The notes below the pieces were generated by a model. The model saw only the letters and a list, made by a program, of their open reading frames with translations, made no database searches and was not told where the DNA came from. The translations under genes were made by a program, and so were the position numbers. A stretch of 64,000 nt of DNA, taken from assembly GCA_030704615.1 (NCBI GenBank), contig CM060732.1:77729053-77793052 (forward strand), in the 5' to 3' direction. Shown here piece by piece: positions 40,601 through 53,407 of the stretch; the first letter of the stretch is position 1; the number at the start of each line of letters is the position of its first letter. The DNA comes from Takakia lepidozioides (lineage: Eukaryota; Streptophyta; Takakiopsida; Takakiales; Takakiaceae).

Positions 40601-43600
40601 GAACAGGATGGAGGAGGGCTAGGAATGTTTTGGGATTGAGTTCTTGTGCATCTGCTCAGTCAGATCCAGAGGACGATGATGAGATGACAGGGATGCCAGC
40701 TGAGATGTCGAATAGACCCATAACACCTGAAAGAACTGTTCCTGCATCCACTTCAGAGACAGGAGGCTTCTTAACATCGCCCTTATCCCCTGGAAGGCCC
40801 CCTCGCACACCAACTCGCCTTAACCTGATCCGCACCAACATTCGCCTCTCTCGGGTATGCCTCCCTATCAATACCTTTCTTGGTTTATGTGTCCTGGGGC
40901 TTTCTTCCGTTTTAGCTGATCATTGGCAGTCCAGGCCCCCGCCACAGGGGGCTACCCACAAGTGAAGAGGGTCTTCTGTGACTGCCTTAATGGCAGTTGC
41001 AGGAAAATAAGTTTATACCTGCAGCTGAGTTGCGGGGGTAAGCTAAGCCCTGGTGGGTGCAAACCCCACAAAACACTCCAGAAGGTTTGGTTTCCCGCAG
41101 GGTTAATGGCCGTAAGGCTATGGCAAGCCAACGTTCATGGGGGACAGAATGAGTGCATTATCTCTCACTATCTCTTGTCCCTTCGTGTTCCGCTCAAACT
41201 GGGTGCGGGGTCGATGGCGACAAGGCTATGGCAAACAACGTCTTATGAGTACATTCTCTCTTGCCCCTGGCTCTGTTGGGGCCGAATTTGCTGGGCAGCT
41301 CACACACAGCAGATTGATGCTTGTGTGAAAGGGCTTTCTACAAGAAATCTGTAAAGCCCAAACTAATAGTTCATATCAAGGTAAAGTCCCACTACGGGAG
41401 TGAGCCCCTCACAAAGTTAGTGTCTGGTCCCTCTTGTTCCGCAGCAGTGTCTATGGCCACAATGCTAGGGCAAACGTTCTATGAGTACATTCTCTCTTTC
41501 TAGTCAGTCCATTCTACCACAAGGGGTGAATCAGCCTTGTTGTTTTTGGGTCACAGCTAGGGAAGAAGCCTCAAAACAAAGCAACCTATCTGATAGAAAT
41601 GTAGGCCGCTTGGAGTTTATTGCTGTAAACTCTAGGGCAATCATGCTTCAATGGTTGATTGTGTCTCCTCTCTGCATTTTGCATTTGAACTTTATTGATG
41701 TTAGTTTGGGTGGTTTCTGGGGTCCTCAGAGCACATGTGCAATATGCCTGGAGAATATGAAGCCTGGGCTTGGGCAGGCCCTTTTCACAGCCGAGTGCTC
41801 TCACTCCTTTCATTTCTCATGTATTGCATCCAATGTGCGTCATGGAAATCTTGTGTGCCCTGTTTGTCGGGCAAAATGGAAAGAAGTCCCATGGCAGGCA
41901 CCACCAGAGATTCCTAAAGGACCCCGGGGAGGGGGGTCGGGGAGGAATCGTCGACACAGGCCCCATCAATCTCCACAGCGAGTGGAGGTTGTTACAATTG
42001 ATGAAAGCCCTCTGGAGGTAGTGGCTTGTGCTTTTCTTGTCAGTGGTCATACAGGAGCTTTCTGTTGTGTACACTCTTCCGTTGTCTCACTCTTTCAAGT
42101 AGTCGTGGAGTTTCCATAGGAATGTCAATTCCCTCTCCTAGTGTGTCCACCAACTTGACTGAAGGCTGGAGACAGTGGAGTTGCAGTAGGATTAGAACCA
42201 CTGCCTAGTGTTTATGGCACAATGTGGAGAATGCAGGTTATCTCTGGTCTGCAATTGAATTCCCAGGAATTGAGTGGCAGGTTGAGGAGGAGAGAAGGCG
42301 GCTGGATCCAGTACTTCAGATATTGGATGAGTCAATCGCCAATGCTCGTGACAATCGCCGAACCAGCCCCTTGGAACCGAACATGTTTGATGATGACGAT
42401 CCTCTGGGTTGGTGCCTCATTCATCCCTCCCTCCATCTCTCCCTGTATTGATCTCTATCCCTCTCCCACCCCATTTCCTTGTCTTTTGATAGGTGAAGAA
42501 TAAAGTGTTGATGTTAAATGAAGTACACACTCTTTGTAGTGATATGGAGATTCTGTGCTGGATAGCTGGCTGACTTATTGAGTAAGCATGTTCTATTTAC
42601 TGCCCTGTGGCAGAAGCCAGGTTTCCCTCTCTCTCTTTCTCTCTCCGAACATGGTTCCTGCACCTCTGTTTACCAACTTTCAAAATCTCGAGGCTGAGCC
42701 TAAAGTCCTGGCCCTGGCCCTGTTGGGGTCTAACTTTTGGGCTGCTCACATACAGCAGATTGATGCTTGTGTGAAGGGCTTTCTAGAGGATATCTTGAAA
42801 GCCTGAACTAATTGTTTGTATCAAGTTAAGTCACACTACTGGAGTGAGCCCCTCACAAAGGTGGTGTCTATTCCATATGTTTCCAAACTGGGTGCGGGGT
42901 CTATGGCCACAAGTCTATGGCGAACAAAGTCTTGTAAGTACATTCTCTCTCCGAACAAAATGAAGCTAGGCCTAAATAATCCCAGTTTGTGACATGTGGG
43001 AGCACCTTAAGGATGATCTGAAGGGCCTACCTACCCTCGGCACTAGACTGAAATTTAGACTCAGGGTGGGGAGTCTACCTTTGAACATAAACAGACGCGG
43101 AGAGGGACGAGAGATTGTCAATGCCCGATGTGCGGCCAGCCTGAAGACTATATCCATTTTCTGATACAATGTCCGGGGTATTCTCATCAGAGAGCGACCC
43201 TCTTCAGGACCATCAAGAATAGAGTCCCTGCACCTATGTTCACCGACTTCCAAAATCTTGAGAGCCTAAGGCCCTGGCCCTGTTGGAGTCTAACTGCTGC
43301 TCACACACAGCAGATTGATTTTTGTGTCAAGGGATTTCTAAAGGAATTCTGGAAAGCCTGAACCAATTGTTTATACCAACGGAAGCTCCACTGCTGGAGG
43401 GAGCCCCTCACAAAGGTAGTGTCTGTTCCCTCTTGTTCCACCCAAACTGGGCGTGGGGTCTATGGCCACAAGGCTATGGCAAACGTCTCATGAGTACATG
43501 CTCTCTCTCTCTCTCTCCCTCTTCCTTTGGTTAAACAAGTCAGGGATGACCACAACATCTTGATTACACAGTGAGATGCATCTCCCACTTATAGTACACT

Positions 43601-46600
43601 GTCTACTGATACATGCCAATTAGTCTCTGTTGGCCAAATGCTTGCATATTTTTCTCTTAACCTGAGGACTTAATAAGAAGTACCTGAATAGTACAACAAT
43701 CAAACACAACTGGGACAACAACCACGGGATTTATCTTTTAACATGATATTGACACAAGCCCTCTTCTCTGTATCTTGGTTATGGCAAAAGAGACTGAAAC
43801 ATTGTACCGGGTTGTGAAGATGGGGGCATGGCTTTGCGGGAGAGAGGTAACTCTCGGGACCTACGGAGAAGAGGTGATATAGGGGAGGGTGAGGAGGGAG
43901 CCACAGCAATTGGAGAGGGAACAAGCCATCCAAAGGCCTGCAAGGAATGTCGAGAAGACACTGACACAGGAGGAAAGTCCAAAGGGATGAAAGGGTTGGG
44001 CAACCTTGAACTTATCTCCCATACAGAAGTTGGAGCTGTTCAATTTTCTGAAGCGCGGGACAGTTTTACTGTACTGGTCCATCTGAAGGCACCAGCTGCA
44101 ATCCAGAGACCTCGGAGTCCTCTCAGAGAAGAGTTAAAAGGAAGTTTTTTGTCCTTCCAGTATCGTAGTCCTCCCCGTCTCTTAGACCCTAGCTGCCGTG
44201 CCCCTCTGGATCTGATCACGGTCTTGGATGTTAGTGGAAGTATGGCTGGCACAAAATTGATCCTGCTGAAGCAAGCTATGGGATTTGTGATTCAAAACTT
44301 GAGCCCAGTTGATCGGCTCTCTGTGATTGCATTCTCATCGACGGCAAAGCGGCTTTTCCCTCTCTTGCGAATGGGGGAATCTGGACGCCAGCTGGCACTC
44401 AGTCATATTAATGCTCTGGTATCCACTGGTGGTACTAACATTGCAGAAGGTCTGAGGAAGGGAGCCAAGGTGGGTTTTTGTTCATGGATACATGTGAATT
44501 GCTTGGAGAAATTGTCATAAATCCTTGTTTTGCACTATAATTAAGTCAAGAACAAGGACGCGCCATTTGGGATTTTTTGCCAGATTGCAGTTTGCAGTTG
44601 ACAATTTTGAGGGCATCGGCTGATGGGTCTCTTCTGGCAAGCAGGTGCTAGAGGACCGCCGAATGCGAAATCCAGTGGCAAGCATCATGCTTTTATCGGA
44701 TGGACAAGACACTTACACAATGGGCGCAAGGAGTCATCTCTCCTTACCCCAAAACCGTACTGGAAGTGATTACCGGCGACTCCTTCCCGGATCTATCCGA
44801 CAGAGCCGGCGCTCCGGCCAGATTCCAATTCCTGTGCACACATTTGGGTTTGGGGTTGATCATGATGCATCCACCATGCATTCGATCGCTGAAGTTTCTG
44901 GTGGGACCTTCTCGTTCATTCAGGTGTGTGTAGATGGATGCTTCTTCCTTAGTTATGTGTGGAGCACTGCTTTTTTCGCTTCTCTCCTGCAAATTGTTTC
45001 CCCAGAGTGCCAATGTGTTGATCGACAGAACTGATATTGGTACCTCTGACCACTTCCTGGTTTGGACTGAGATCAAAAGGTGTTTTCCCAACACCAAGAG
45101 ATCTGTGAAACGTTCGATTCCGAAGTGGCGTATAGAAAAATTCCATAATGAAGAGGTCAAGGCTGAGTATGGCCAGGCCTTGCAAGAGGCTCTCCCTCAT
45201 TTTGTGCACTCGCTCCAAGACCTTCAGTCTCGCGCTGACAATGCAAGAAATGAAGTCGAAAGAGCAGTGGATTCTTGGGAGAGTTTCGTCTCCTCTGTGG
45301 CTGACAAGATTATTGGGAGGAAACTAATTGTCTGCGGTAGAGCTGTTAATTGGTGGACCAATGAGATTAAACTCAAGATAGCTGAGAGACGAGTCCTTTA
45401 TAAAGAGTGCTGCAATTTGAAAATCAACAAAGAATTGTGGGCGAGGTACTACCAGATCCGTAAAGATATCAATCAGCTTGTAAGGGCTCAGAAGAAAGTA
45501 TACTGGGACAAGTTATACAGTGAAATAAACTCAAACCACCATGGTGGTAATGACAAGAGATTCTGGTTGGCCCTTCAACGTTTGTACAAGCCGAAAAGCT
45601 GTCAGCAAGTACAAGCGCTGAAGACTACTAAGGGTGCAGTGGTAACTTCATTGGTTGACATTGTCAAAACCTTTGAAACCCACTACAGTATCCTTGGCAG
45701 AACTTCTAGGTCTAACAGTGAGGGGTCCTCTGATGAATGGAAGGACACAGTTGGTAAAACACAGTTGTTCCTATGATTCAAAACAGCCCTGATGAACTGG
45801 AGTATATTTCAAAGTCCTACAACGCTCCCATTAGTTCTTCTGAGATTGTGGAAGCAATTGAACATCTAAATGGATATAAAGCAGGTGGTCCTCATGGCAT
45901 AGTCAACGAGCTTATCAAGCACGGTGGCGATCCCATGATAGTGGCCCTAGTTCTCCTCTTTAACCTTATCTGGAAGACTGAAATGATCCCCTTTCGCTGG
46001 CGACAGGGGGTCACTGTCAATCTATATAAGAAGGGTGACAGAGAAGACCCGGGGAACTACCGTGGCATCACGCTTCTCAATGCTGACAAGATATTTTGCA
46101 GAGTTATAAGTACTCGTCTCGAGGTTGACCTGGAATCTAGAGGTTGTTTTCACGAAGGCCAAGCTGGCTTTCGGCGAAACAGGGGCTGTGTGGATCATAT
46201 CTTCACACTAAGCCAGCTAATCCAGGCAAGGAAAAAAGAAGGGAAACCCACTTATGTTTTTTTCTTGGATGTCAAAAAGGCTTATGACACAGTGTGGAGA
46301 GATGGTCTATTGCTCCGCCTCTGGTCTTGCGGGATCAAGGGAAAGATGTGGAGAGTTGTCCATAACTTAAATGCTCACACCAAAAGCTGTGTCACTGTTA
46401 ATGGACAGAAGTCTAACTTCTTTGACATAGACCAAGGTGTAGCTCAAGGATGTACCCTCTCCCCTCTGCTCTTCATGTTTTCATCATCAAGTCCTCAAGG
46501 ATGTGGAACGTGAGGAATTTGGGTTAAGGGTGCGTGATGCCACCATTCCAGCCCTTATGTTTGCGGATGACTTCGCAGGCATAGGGAAGACTCCTTCCAA

Positions 46601-49600
46601 CCTCCAGGAATTGCGAGTGATTGCGCGAAGAGATACTTTGATCTTTGGGGGCTAGAGGCTAATGTCAGTAAATGTGCAGTGGTGGCATTCAACGACAGAG
46701 GAGAGGGAGGAAGTGATCTTAAGTGGCAATGGGGTAGCCAAGAGATCCCAGTCCTCTCTTCCTACACATACCTGGGCGTTGAGTTTTCCTCCAACTGTAA
46801 CTGGGATGCACATATCCAGAAAGTTGTTCAAACTGGCAAGGGCAAAGCGCTGAGTCTCACTAAATTTTTCCACTGCAGAGGGATTAACTCTGAGGTCAAG
46901 AAAACTTTGCTTTGCCGTGTTATTAGACCTGCCTTGGAGTACGGATCTGCTATATGGGTTGATAACTCCAACCAGGCTAAGTCTCTAGAATCCATTCAAG
47001 TGGGGGTGCTTAAGGAGTGCATGTCAGCATGCTCCAAAACAGCCAATGTGGCTGTTCGGGGTGAGTTTGGCATTCCGTCCTTAAGCTCCCGACGAGATGA
47101 ATTCCAGGTCAGGTGGTGGGGTCAGCTGCAACATATGTTCAACACCAGGTTTCCTAAGTTAATCAACTCTATATCTTGGAAACAGGACCGCCCTGTCAAA
47201 CACGCTAAGTCCTGGCAGAAGAGATTCTCAAGGACCTGGATCTGGATCCGCAAGTCTTGAACCTGCTGTATAAATCTGACTTAGAGGCTGTAGCCATGTC
47301 TGTTGCCATGAAACTGTCTGATGAAAATGAAGTTAGGCAGAAAACTTCCCTGAACTTGTTTCCAGTCTGTGACATGGGGGGAGGACATCTTGGATGACCT
47401 CAAGGGTCTACCCACTCTCGGCACTAGACTGAAATTTAAACTCAGGGCAGGAAGCCTACCTTTGAACAGCAAACAGAAGCAGAGAGGAAAGGGAGAGTGC
47501 AATTGCCCGTTGTGTGGGCAACCTGAAGACAATATTCATTTTCTGATACACTGTCCGGGGTTCTCTCACCAAAGAGATGCTCTCTTCAAATCTATCAAGA
47601 GAATTGTGCCTGTACCTCTGTTTACCAACCTCGAGGCTGAGCCAAAAGCCCAGGCCCTTCTGAGGCCTAGTTTTTGGGCAAATCACACACAGCAGATTGA
47701 TGCTTGTGTGAAGGGATTTCGAGAGGATATCTGGAAAACCCGGATCAATTCTATGTATCAAGGTAAGTCTTACTACCAACGTCAGCCCCTGACAGAGGTA
47801 GGTTCTGTCCCTTTGGTTTCCGCTCAAACTGGGCGCGGGGTCAATGGCCACAAGGCTACAGCAAACAATGTCTTATGAGTACATTCTCTTGCAAATTGGC
47901 ACCACAAAGCTCTTTAGCTGAATTAAGGAATCTTTTATTGCATTTCTGTTTTCAAAATTTTCTTGAGGTATCAGCTCCTTGTGGATCTCCAAGCATGCCA
48001 GTAACTTAAATTATCAACCAAGACTGTGCCAGCATGGAGCATACTCAGTGGTTGAGGGCTTGATCTTGGTCCCATGGCCTTTAGACACCCACATCTTGGC
48101 ACCTAGTATAAGAGTATTTTAAGTTGGCTCTTTGGACCAAGAATGAGACAAATTGACGTGTTTGATTGGTTTGTTGAGCACCACTGACAAGCTATTTAAA
48201 TGCTGAAGAGCAGACATTATTAGAGCACCTTTTGTAAACACAATCTTCATTCCCCTGGAGAGAGAGGGATGCAGGATGTACACTTGAGGATGCATTGGTT
48301 CTCAGGCAAAATCGTATCCTTTGGATTTGACAGGCTGAAGGCATACAAGATGCATTTGCCCAATGCATTGGGGGTCTACTCAGCGTGGTCATCCAGGATG
48401 CACAGTTACTTCTCAACAGCGGGAGCGTTGGGGTTGTAATGAAAAGCATCCGAGCAGGGAGCTATGAAAGCAGCATCCGGGAGAGTGCAAGCCAAGGCAT
48501 TGTAAAACTTGGTGATATGTATGCGGAAGAGGAAAGAGACATCCTTCTGGAGTTAAAGCTTCCAGCCCTTGAGAAGGTGCCAATAGGTGACCCGCCTCTG
48601 AGTACCCTTTTGCGGGTTGGCTGCTCCTACAAAGACCCATTGAACCAGGAAGTAAAGCAGACACCTGTACAACAGGTAACTATTGGGCTCCCTGACCCTA
48701 TTTTCATCCAAGTAGATATAATGAACTGATTACAACTGCAATGCAAGGTTTCATCCACCAGGGTACTGATTGGTTCTCAAAATTGCCGTGGAGCTTGGAC
48801 AACCATGTATAGTGTTTATTGAGATGCCGACTTACATCACACTAGGAGTGAGAGAGATGACAATGTCATTGACACTGTCTTACTGTCCCATACCTCTTTT
48901 CTGCTGTTTTTATAGTGTCCCTTGAGTCTTTGGGCCTTGCAGGGACATAAGAGTTTTTCTTCATTGTTTCTCTCCCATCGGATACCTGTAGGCTAGGAGT
49001 TCGCCAACTTGCATCACTTCTGTTGTGGAGACAAAAAATCATTGTTTTGTTCTTGTAGCCTTCCTACTGTGAGATCCCAAGCAGATAGTGGTAGCTTTTA
49101 GAGAGCCTTTGTCCATGGAAGACACCGTCAGGTACCTATGAGGACCCACAGCACTTAGCAGCGTAGTTTGTCCATGTGCCCTCTGGACCCCTATGAACGT
49201 AATAAACGTCTTTCTCTTCCCCTTATCTCATGCCCTTGCCATCACAATGAGGGCAAGACACTGGTGTTTTCTAGATTCTCGTCCTTGGCAGAGGGCATCA
49301 ACTACAAGGACCGAAAGTGCTTAGCAGCTGACATTCATGAGCCACTCCCTCTCCCAGCAACAGTTGGGTCACTATTTAATAAGCTAGGTTGATTTCCTCT
49401 TTGGTCTGGGCCTCCTGTGGACGTAATAGATTTCTTTCTTCTTCCCTAAATTTCTTTCCAGTCTTATGTTCTGGCTCTTTGTATTGGTGTTAGGTGTGTA
49501 TTGTGCGGCCTGAAGTAGTGGAGAGAGAGCAAGAAACAGTAAGCATCCAAGTAGACCGGCAAAAAAATCGGCTGCGAACAGCACAAATCATTGTGGAGGT

Positions 49601-50410
49601 GGGAACACTGGCCGATATGGGAGACATAGCGGGTGCACAGACTGTCTTGCAAAATGCAAAGTCAGCCCTCCAAAGCTCGGTTGCATCCCAGGTACTGCAA
49701 TTAGGACATTGTTTTGGAACTTCAAATCTGTTCCGACGAACTCGTTCTCTTAGTTCTTTTTTCAAGTCCTCGTTATTGTCAAGTCCTCGTCTTCGTGTGA
49801 ATTAGTAGTATAGTATTCGGTATGTGAGAAGGTGATGGAGGTAAGAGAGTGTAGGTAGTAGCACTTGCTATAACTTAGTAGTTGCAAAAGGCATGTGGAG
49901 CAAAGTAGATGGTTTGACCCTTATATGGAGAGGCATTGTGGAGTAGCTGTCTACTAATTGTATCAAGAGAATTGGAGTGTTTTTCAGGCCAGGGACCAGC
50001 TCACAAATGCTCTGGAGGTGGAGCTCACAGATATCCAAGTTCGGATGGCAAGCCGGAAAATGTATGAGAGATCAGGTCGGGCATATATCCTTTCTGCCCA
50101 GAGCTCTCACTTTCGGCAGCGGGCCACAACACGGGGAAGCTCTGTTGATAGTCGTAGCCGGGACTATCAAACACCTTTGATGATGGACATGCTATTAAGG
50201 TCCCAAACACTGTCTCCTAGACATTCAGCCTCAGCCTCCTCAACCCCACCAAACCTGACTCCCACCCGGGAAACCAGGCATGGTTCTGGCCCTTTTGGTT
50301 TCTCAACCTCCCCCTCCCGCATGCTGCTGCGCAGGTCATCTGGTCGGGTCCGGGACTCCTCTCCTTTAGCATCTCCCCGCACCTCTACAGATATGTCGAG
50401 ATTGTCTTGA
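40597..50410 (+). CDS. WAV3: WAV3-family RING plus vWA E3 ubiquitin ligase
   Basis: Eight exons: 40597-40854, 41730-42017, 42209-42407, 43820-44469, 44645-44923, 48334-48675, 49494-49691, 49988-50410, about 878 codons, all in matching phase. The starts of exons 3 and 4 are chosen by phase and are the least certain. The start MGTGWRRA is the family hallmark. A RING-H2 finger begins at about residue 89 (CAICLEN, then CSHSFHFSC and CPVCRAKW). A von Willebrand A domain has the metal-ion site DVSGS at about residue 385, then TGGTN and LLSDGQDTYT, then HTFGFGVDHDA. A conserved C-terminal region (AGSYESSIRESASQG) and a Ser/Thr/Arg-rich tail follow. Arabidopsis WAV3 members act in root gravitropic growth; the substrate here is unknown. 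Introns 1, 3 and 5 carry LINE insertions, yet every exon is intact. Confidence 0.93.
41170..41502 (+). mobile_element. Two tandem LINE 3'-end copies in intron 1
   Basis: One copy ends TATGAGTACATTCTCTC at about 41260 and a second runs to about 41500, ending the same way. They match the last 80-250 bp of the LINE at 44997-47889. A further, more decayed 3' end may lie at 41095-41140. Confidence 0.75.
42652..42957 (+). mobile_element. LINE 3'-end copy in intron 3
   Basis: It encodes the terminal block (LFTNFQNLEAEPK, then QIDACVKGFLEDI) and ends GTAAGTACATTCTCTCT. A 15-bp repeat TTCTCTCTCCGAACA flanks it (42637-42651 and 42943-42957), partly target duplication and partly LINE end. Confidence 0.8.
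42958..43515 (+). mobile_element. Longer LINE 3'-end copy, head-to-tail with the previous one
   Basis: It starts at the sequence equivalent to about 47327 of the main LINE, keeps traces of the Cys/His region (PMCGQPEDYIHFLIQCPG) and ends GAGTACATGCTCTCT followed by a CT run. It is frameshifted. Confidence 0.8.
44997..47889 (+). mobile_element. 5'-truncated LINE in intron 5 of the WAV3-like gene
   Basis: Flanked by a 9-bp target duplication TGCAAATTG (44988-44996 and 47890-47898). The frames read, in order: the end of an endonuclease-like region (DRTDIGTSDHFLVWTEIK), a linker, RT motifs (GYKAGGPHGIVNELIK, GNYRGITLLNADKIF, GQAGFRRNRGCVDHIFTL, FFLDVKKAYDTVW, VAQGCTLSPLLF and the catalytic FADDFAG at about 46561), the YLGVEF block, and a Cys/His module near 47500-47570 (CPLCGQPEDNIHFLIHC). 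At least three frame changes break it. It ends TATGAGTACATTCTCT with no poly(A). The clade is not assigned. It lies in the host gene's orientation. Confidence 0.9.
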
Positions 50411-53026
50411 GCGGCATGATATGCACCTGGTAGATGCTTAGTGGGCTCACCTTTCCTACAAGTCTTCCCTTTTTTCCTTTTGAGGTTTCCTTGCCCTTGT
50501 TCTCTTCACACTCAATTTGAGCTTTTCAAGGTCAGGTTTGCATAGTGTGATTTGGGAAGTGATATGCTTCCATGCCCATCTAGGAGAGGGAGAGGCCAAG
50601 GCCAGAGAAAGACATGCCTCGTGTCTTCCGTCAAGGCCAACAATCTTTATCCCTACTTTCAAGATGGAAGAGGAAATGGAGGTTTGGAGAGAGAGAGGGG
50701 AAATACTAATGTAACACTTAGCAACCTATTGAACTGCAACCTTGCGTTGCGACCCCTGTCCCCCTCCTGTTTCATATCTTTGTCCTTCTCAGCAGCAGGG
50801 ATTGGTCTCTTGTATGTAGATAGGCTGAAACTGGAGCAGATAGGCGGAACGATTCTTTTCTCAGTGGAATAAGGCAGCCTCTCTGACTGTGGCCACCGGC
50901 ATCTGTAGTCCTCGAAGTGCCAACATTGGACATGGAAGCTGTGTTATGGACTCTTGGAGAGGGTGTTTCTGGATCTGTATAGACTCCGCTCTAATCATTC
51001 GTTGGGAATGCTGTGTATCAGAGCCCTTAGGATGCTAAAGCTAGTGTTTCATGTAATAAATGTACATAAGATAGTCAAGTGACTTAGGAAAGGCACTATA
51101 TGTTGCTGCCTGTTCAACGGAGATGCAGTTGAGCTATGCCAGCTACTAGCTTCTCGAAGTTAATTGTGAAGCTGAATGGAGGCTTCACTAGATGCACAGG
51201 CCGCAACATAGTAGTGCCAAGTCTGTCTGGAAAGGCATTCTATGTGCAATTTCACATTTGTTGGTTACAAAATCTTAATATTGTTATGCAATGTTCATGT
51301 CACTTTTCAAATGATGTATACCCATCCCAGAAAGCAAGCAAGCAGTGATGTTTTTGGCCTCATCTGACATGGCAAGTAGCAGGGCCACAGATACAGCCTA
51401 GATTTAAGAATGTATCATTCTGTCAATTTGTAGTTCTGATTCATCCCTCAGCAACAGCAATTGCAAATACCAGAGAAGGTTGGAAAGACTAGGGAGCTTG
51501 AGATTGCATTTTGCTGTCTGCACAAGAGATCTTCCATAGTTAATGCTTGCTGCGTTGTGGAGCTAAATCTGAGAGTGACTGACAAGGACCAACTGGTCCA
51601 ATATTTGAAGGCGGGCAAAAAACTGACAGAGATAAAAAGAGTTCCAAGTGGTAGTAAGTATACTATATACTTACTACTTTCTGTACTTCATTCACACACT
51701 GGATAGAGCATTACAAGTATAGAAAACCACGGAATTTTATTCAATCTGGCTGTTGCTACAGTGGACCGATGAGAGTTGAAGCTCCACCCCCTTCCACAAA
51801 ACATCTCCCTATCAAATACAAGCTGGAATGATCACAGACTTCATATCTCCGTCAGATTTTATGGGGCAACCTCTCAAACATTCCTCACATATGCACATCA
51901 TCGATCAGATTCAGTTCGAACATCCTAACACTTGGCTAAGCTATTTGTGATGTCACAAGCAAATGTGATATCACCTTACAGTAGTTTAGTAACCTCACCC
52001 TCACTCTTCTTTTTGGTGCCCTTTATTTACCGACAGTGTTTCACAGCACATTAAAACAGACATGTGTGTCCACCTGCCACGAGCTAGGGGGCTGAAGGAA
52101 CAGTGCTGGAATCCATCTCATGCTCTTAAATGACGTCAACATCAGCCCATATAATTTACCACTCAGTTCCCTGTAAGCTAAGAGCTATGTCACTGGAAAT
52201 TCTGAGCTTAGTAAACCTGGCGGGCTTTAGTATCTGGCGGGACGAGGCCCTTACATTCTGTCTTCCTGTGGAGAGCTTCATTGCAACAGGTGTGGGTTGT
52301 ACAATCCAGTGTCAACTTCTGTATCTGAATTCATCCGTGCAAACAACACTTCCGCCCCTGTTACAACATGCAGCAGGCATTTGAAATAACTCGTTGACGA
52401 ACCTTTGAGTGTGAGATAACATGCAAATCTAGCCAAATAAGTGAATGTACTAGAAAATCACATTCTGCCCCAAGAATCCCACTGGAAGATGCAGGAAGAA
52501 GTCTCTTCAGCCAAAGGTTTCTGGGCCATCTAGTTCAGAGTAACTGTGACAAAGGGTTGGACAAGATGGAAGCTGCAGCTTAAATGACATGGTGATTGTC
52601 AAGATGATTACTCAACTTTGCTAGAAATTCACACCTTCAGCTTACCACACATGATTGTTAAAACCCCGTAAAAGCACTTGCAGCTACATACATGTTCCTA
52701 CAATATTGCTGATCCAGTATGAAAAGATTCACAATGCAATTGCTGTCGAAGAGGCTCTCAGAAGTAGTTGCTACCCTCATGAGGTAGGATGTTCTCCGTA
52801 TGACAACCCGGGCACATTAGCTTGCTAGATACTAGATCTTCAGTAACTTGGCTAATCCATAAAAACTTGCTGTTCCATTTGGAGCCAATATTGAGAACAA
52901 AAGTACATCAGAGAGACAAATCCTTGTACAAAAGGGCAGAGATCTTAGGTGATCAGTCAGCTACTAACCTGTGATAAGAGGAATTATGTAGCGCACAGCC
53001 TGCACGCCAAGCATCCCAAGCCAGAT
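50411..53026. other. 3' UTR and gene-free DNA
   Basis: The first few hundred bases are presumably the WAV3-like 3' UTR; an AATAAA lies near 51055. Beyond that no coding is supported. A frame at 51461-51706 is open without recognisable motifs. Confidence 0.4.
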
Positions 53027-53407
53027 CTAGGGCGTCGACTCCGGATGCCGCTTGACATGTGACAACTGGGCACCAATACATAGCAGCATCAGAGTTAGGG
53101 CTGCCACACTCAACGACCCTTGCAGACTCGTCCAAGAAATGATCTTATCCCACTGTTGCTTGTAAGTCATCGGGAAAGTCTCAAGATTCATCGGTTTGAA
53201 GTAGAAAGGTTCGTCCACATTCCGCCGGCTGGTGATGTCTATCGTCATAGTTGGTCTTGTCAGCCACCTAGCAACTATTGAGGGGTACTCCAGGACAATT
53301 TCAAGGGAACAGTCAAGCGCCCCATCATCTAAGGAATCTGCATTGTCCTGGAGCAGCCTCCAATTGGCATCTACTGGTTGACAGCCCTTCATGTACAGCA
53401 TCAGGTT
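53027..53407 (-). other. Unidentified minus-strand open frame with C-terminal hydrophobic segment
   Basis: Natural-looking sequence (SLDDGALDCSLEIVLEYPSIV, ITSRRNVDEPFYFKPMN, FPMTYKQQWDKII) ends in a membrane-type segment SLSVAALTLMLLCIGAQL and a short basic tail before the stop at 53027. It follows the point where PPR homology stops, so it may be the last exon of a membrane protein gene, or the 3' part of a fused transcript. The family is not recognised. No clean acceptor is seen at its upstream edge. Confidence 0.35.

Noticed and set aside
41481-42119. A 212-codon frame containing the RING finger as a stand-alone protein
   Set aside because: The first half is intron 1 DNA. The RING begins cleanly after a TCCTCAG acceptor at 41729 and joins exon 1 in phase.
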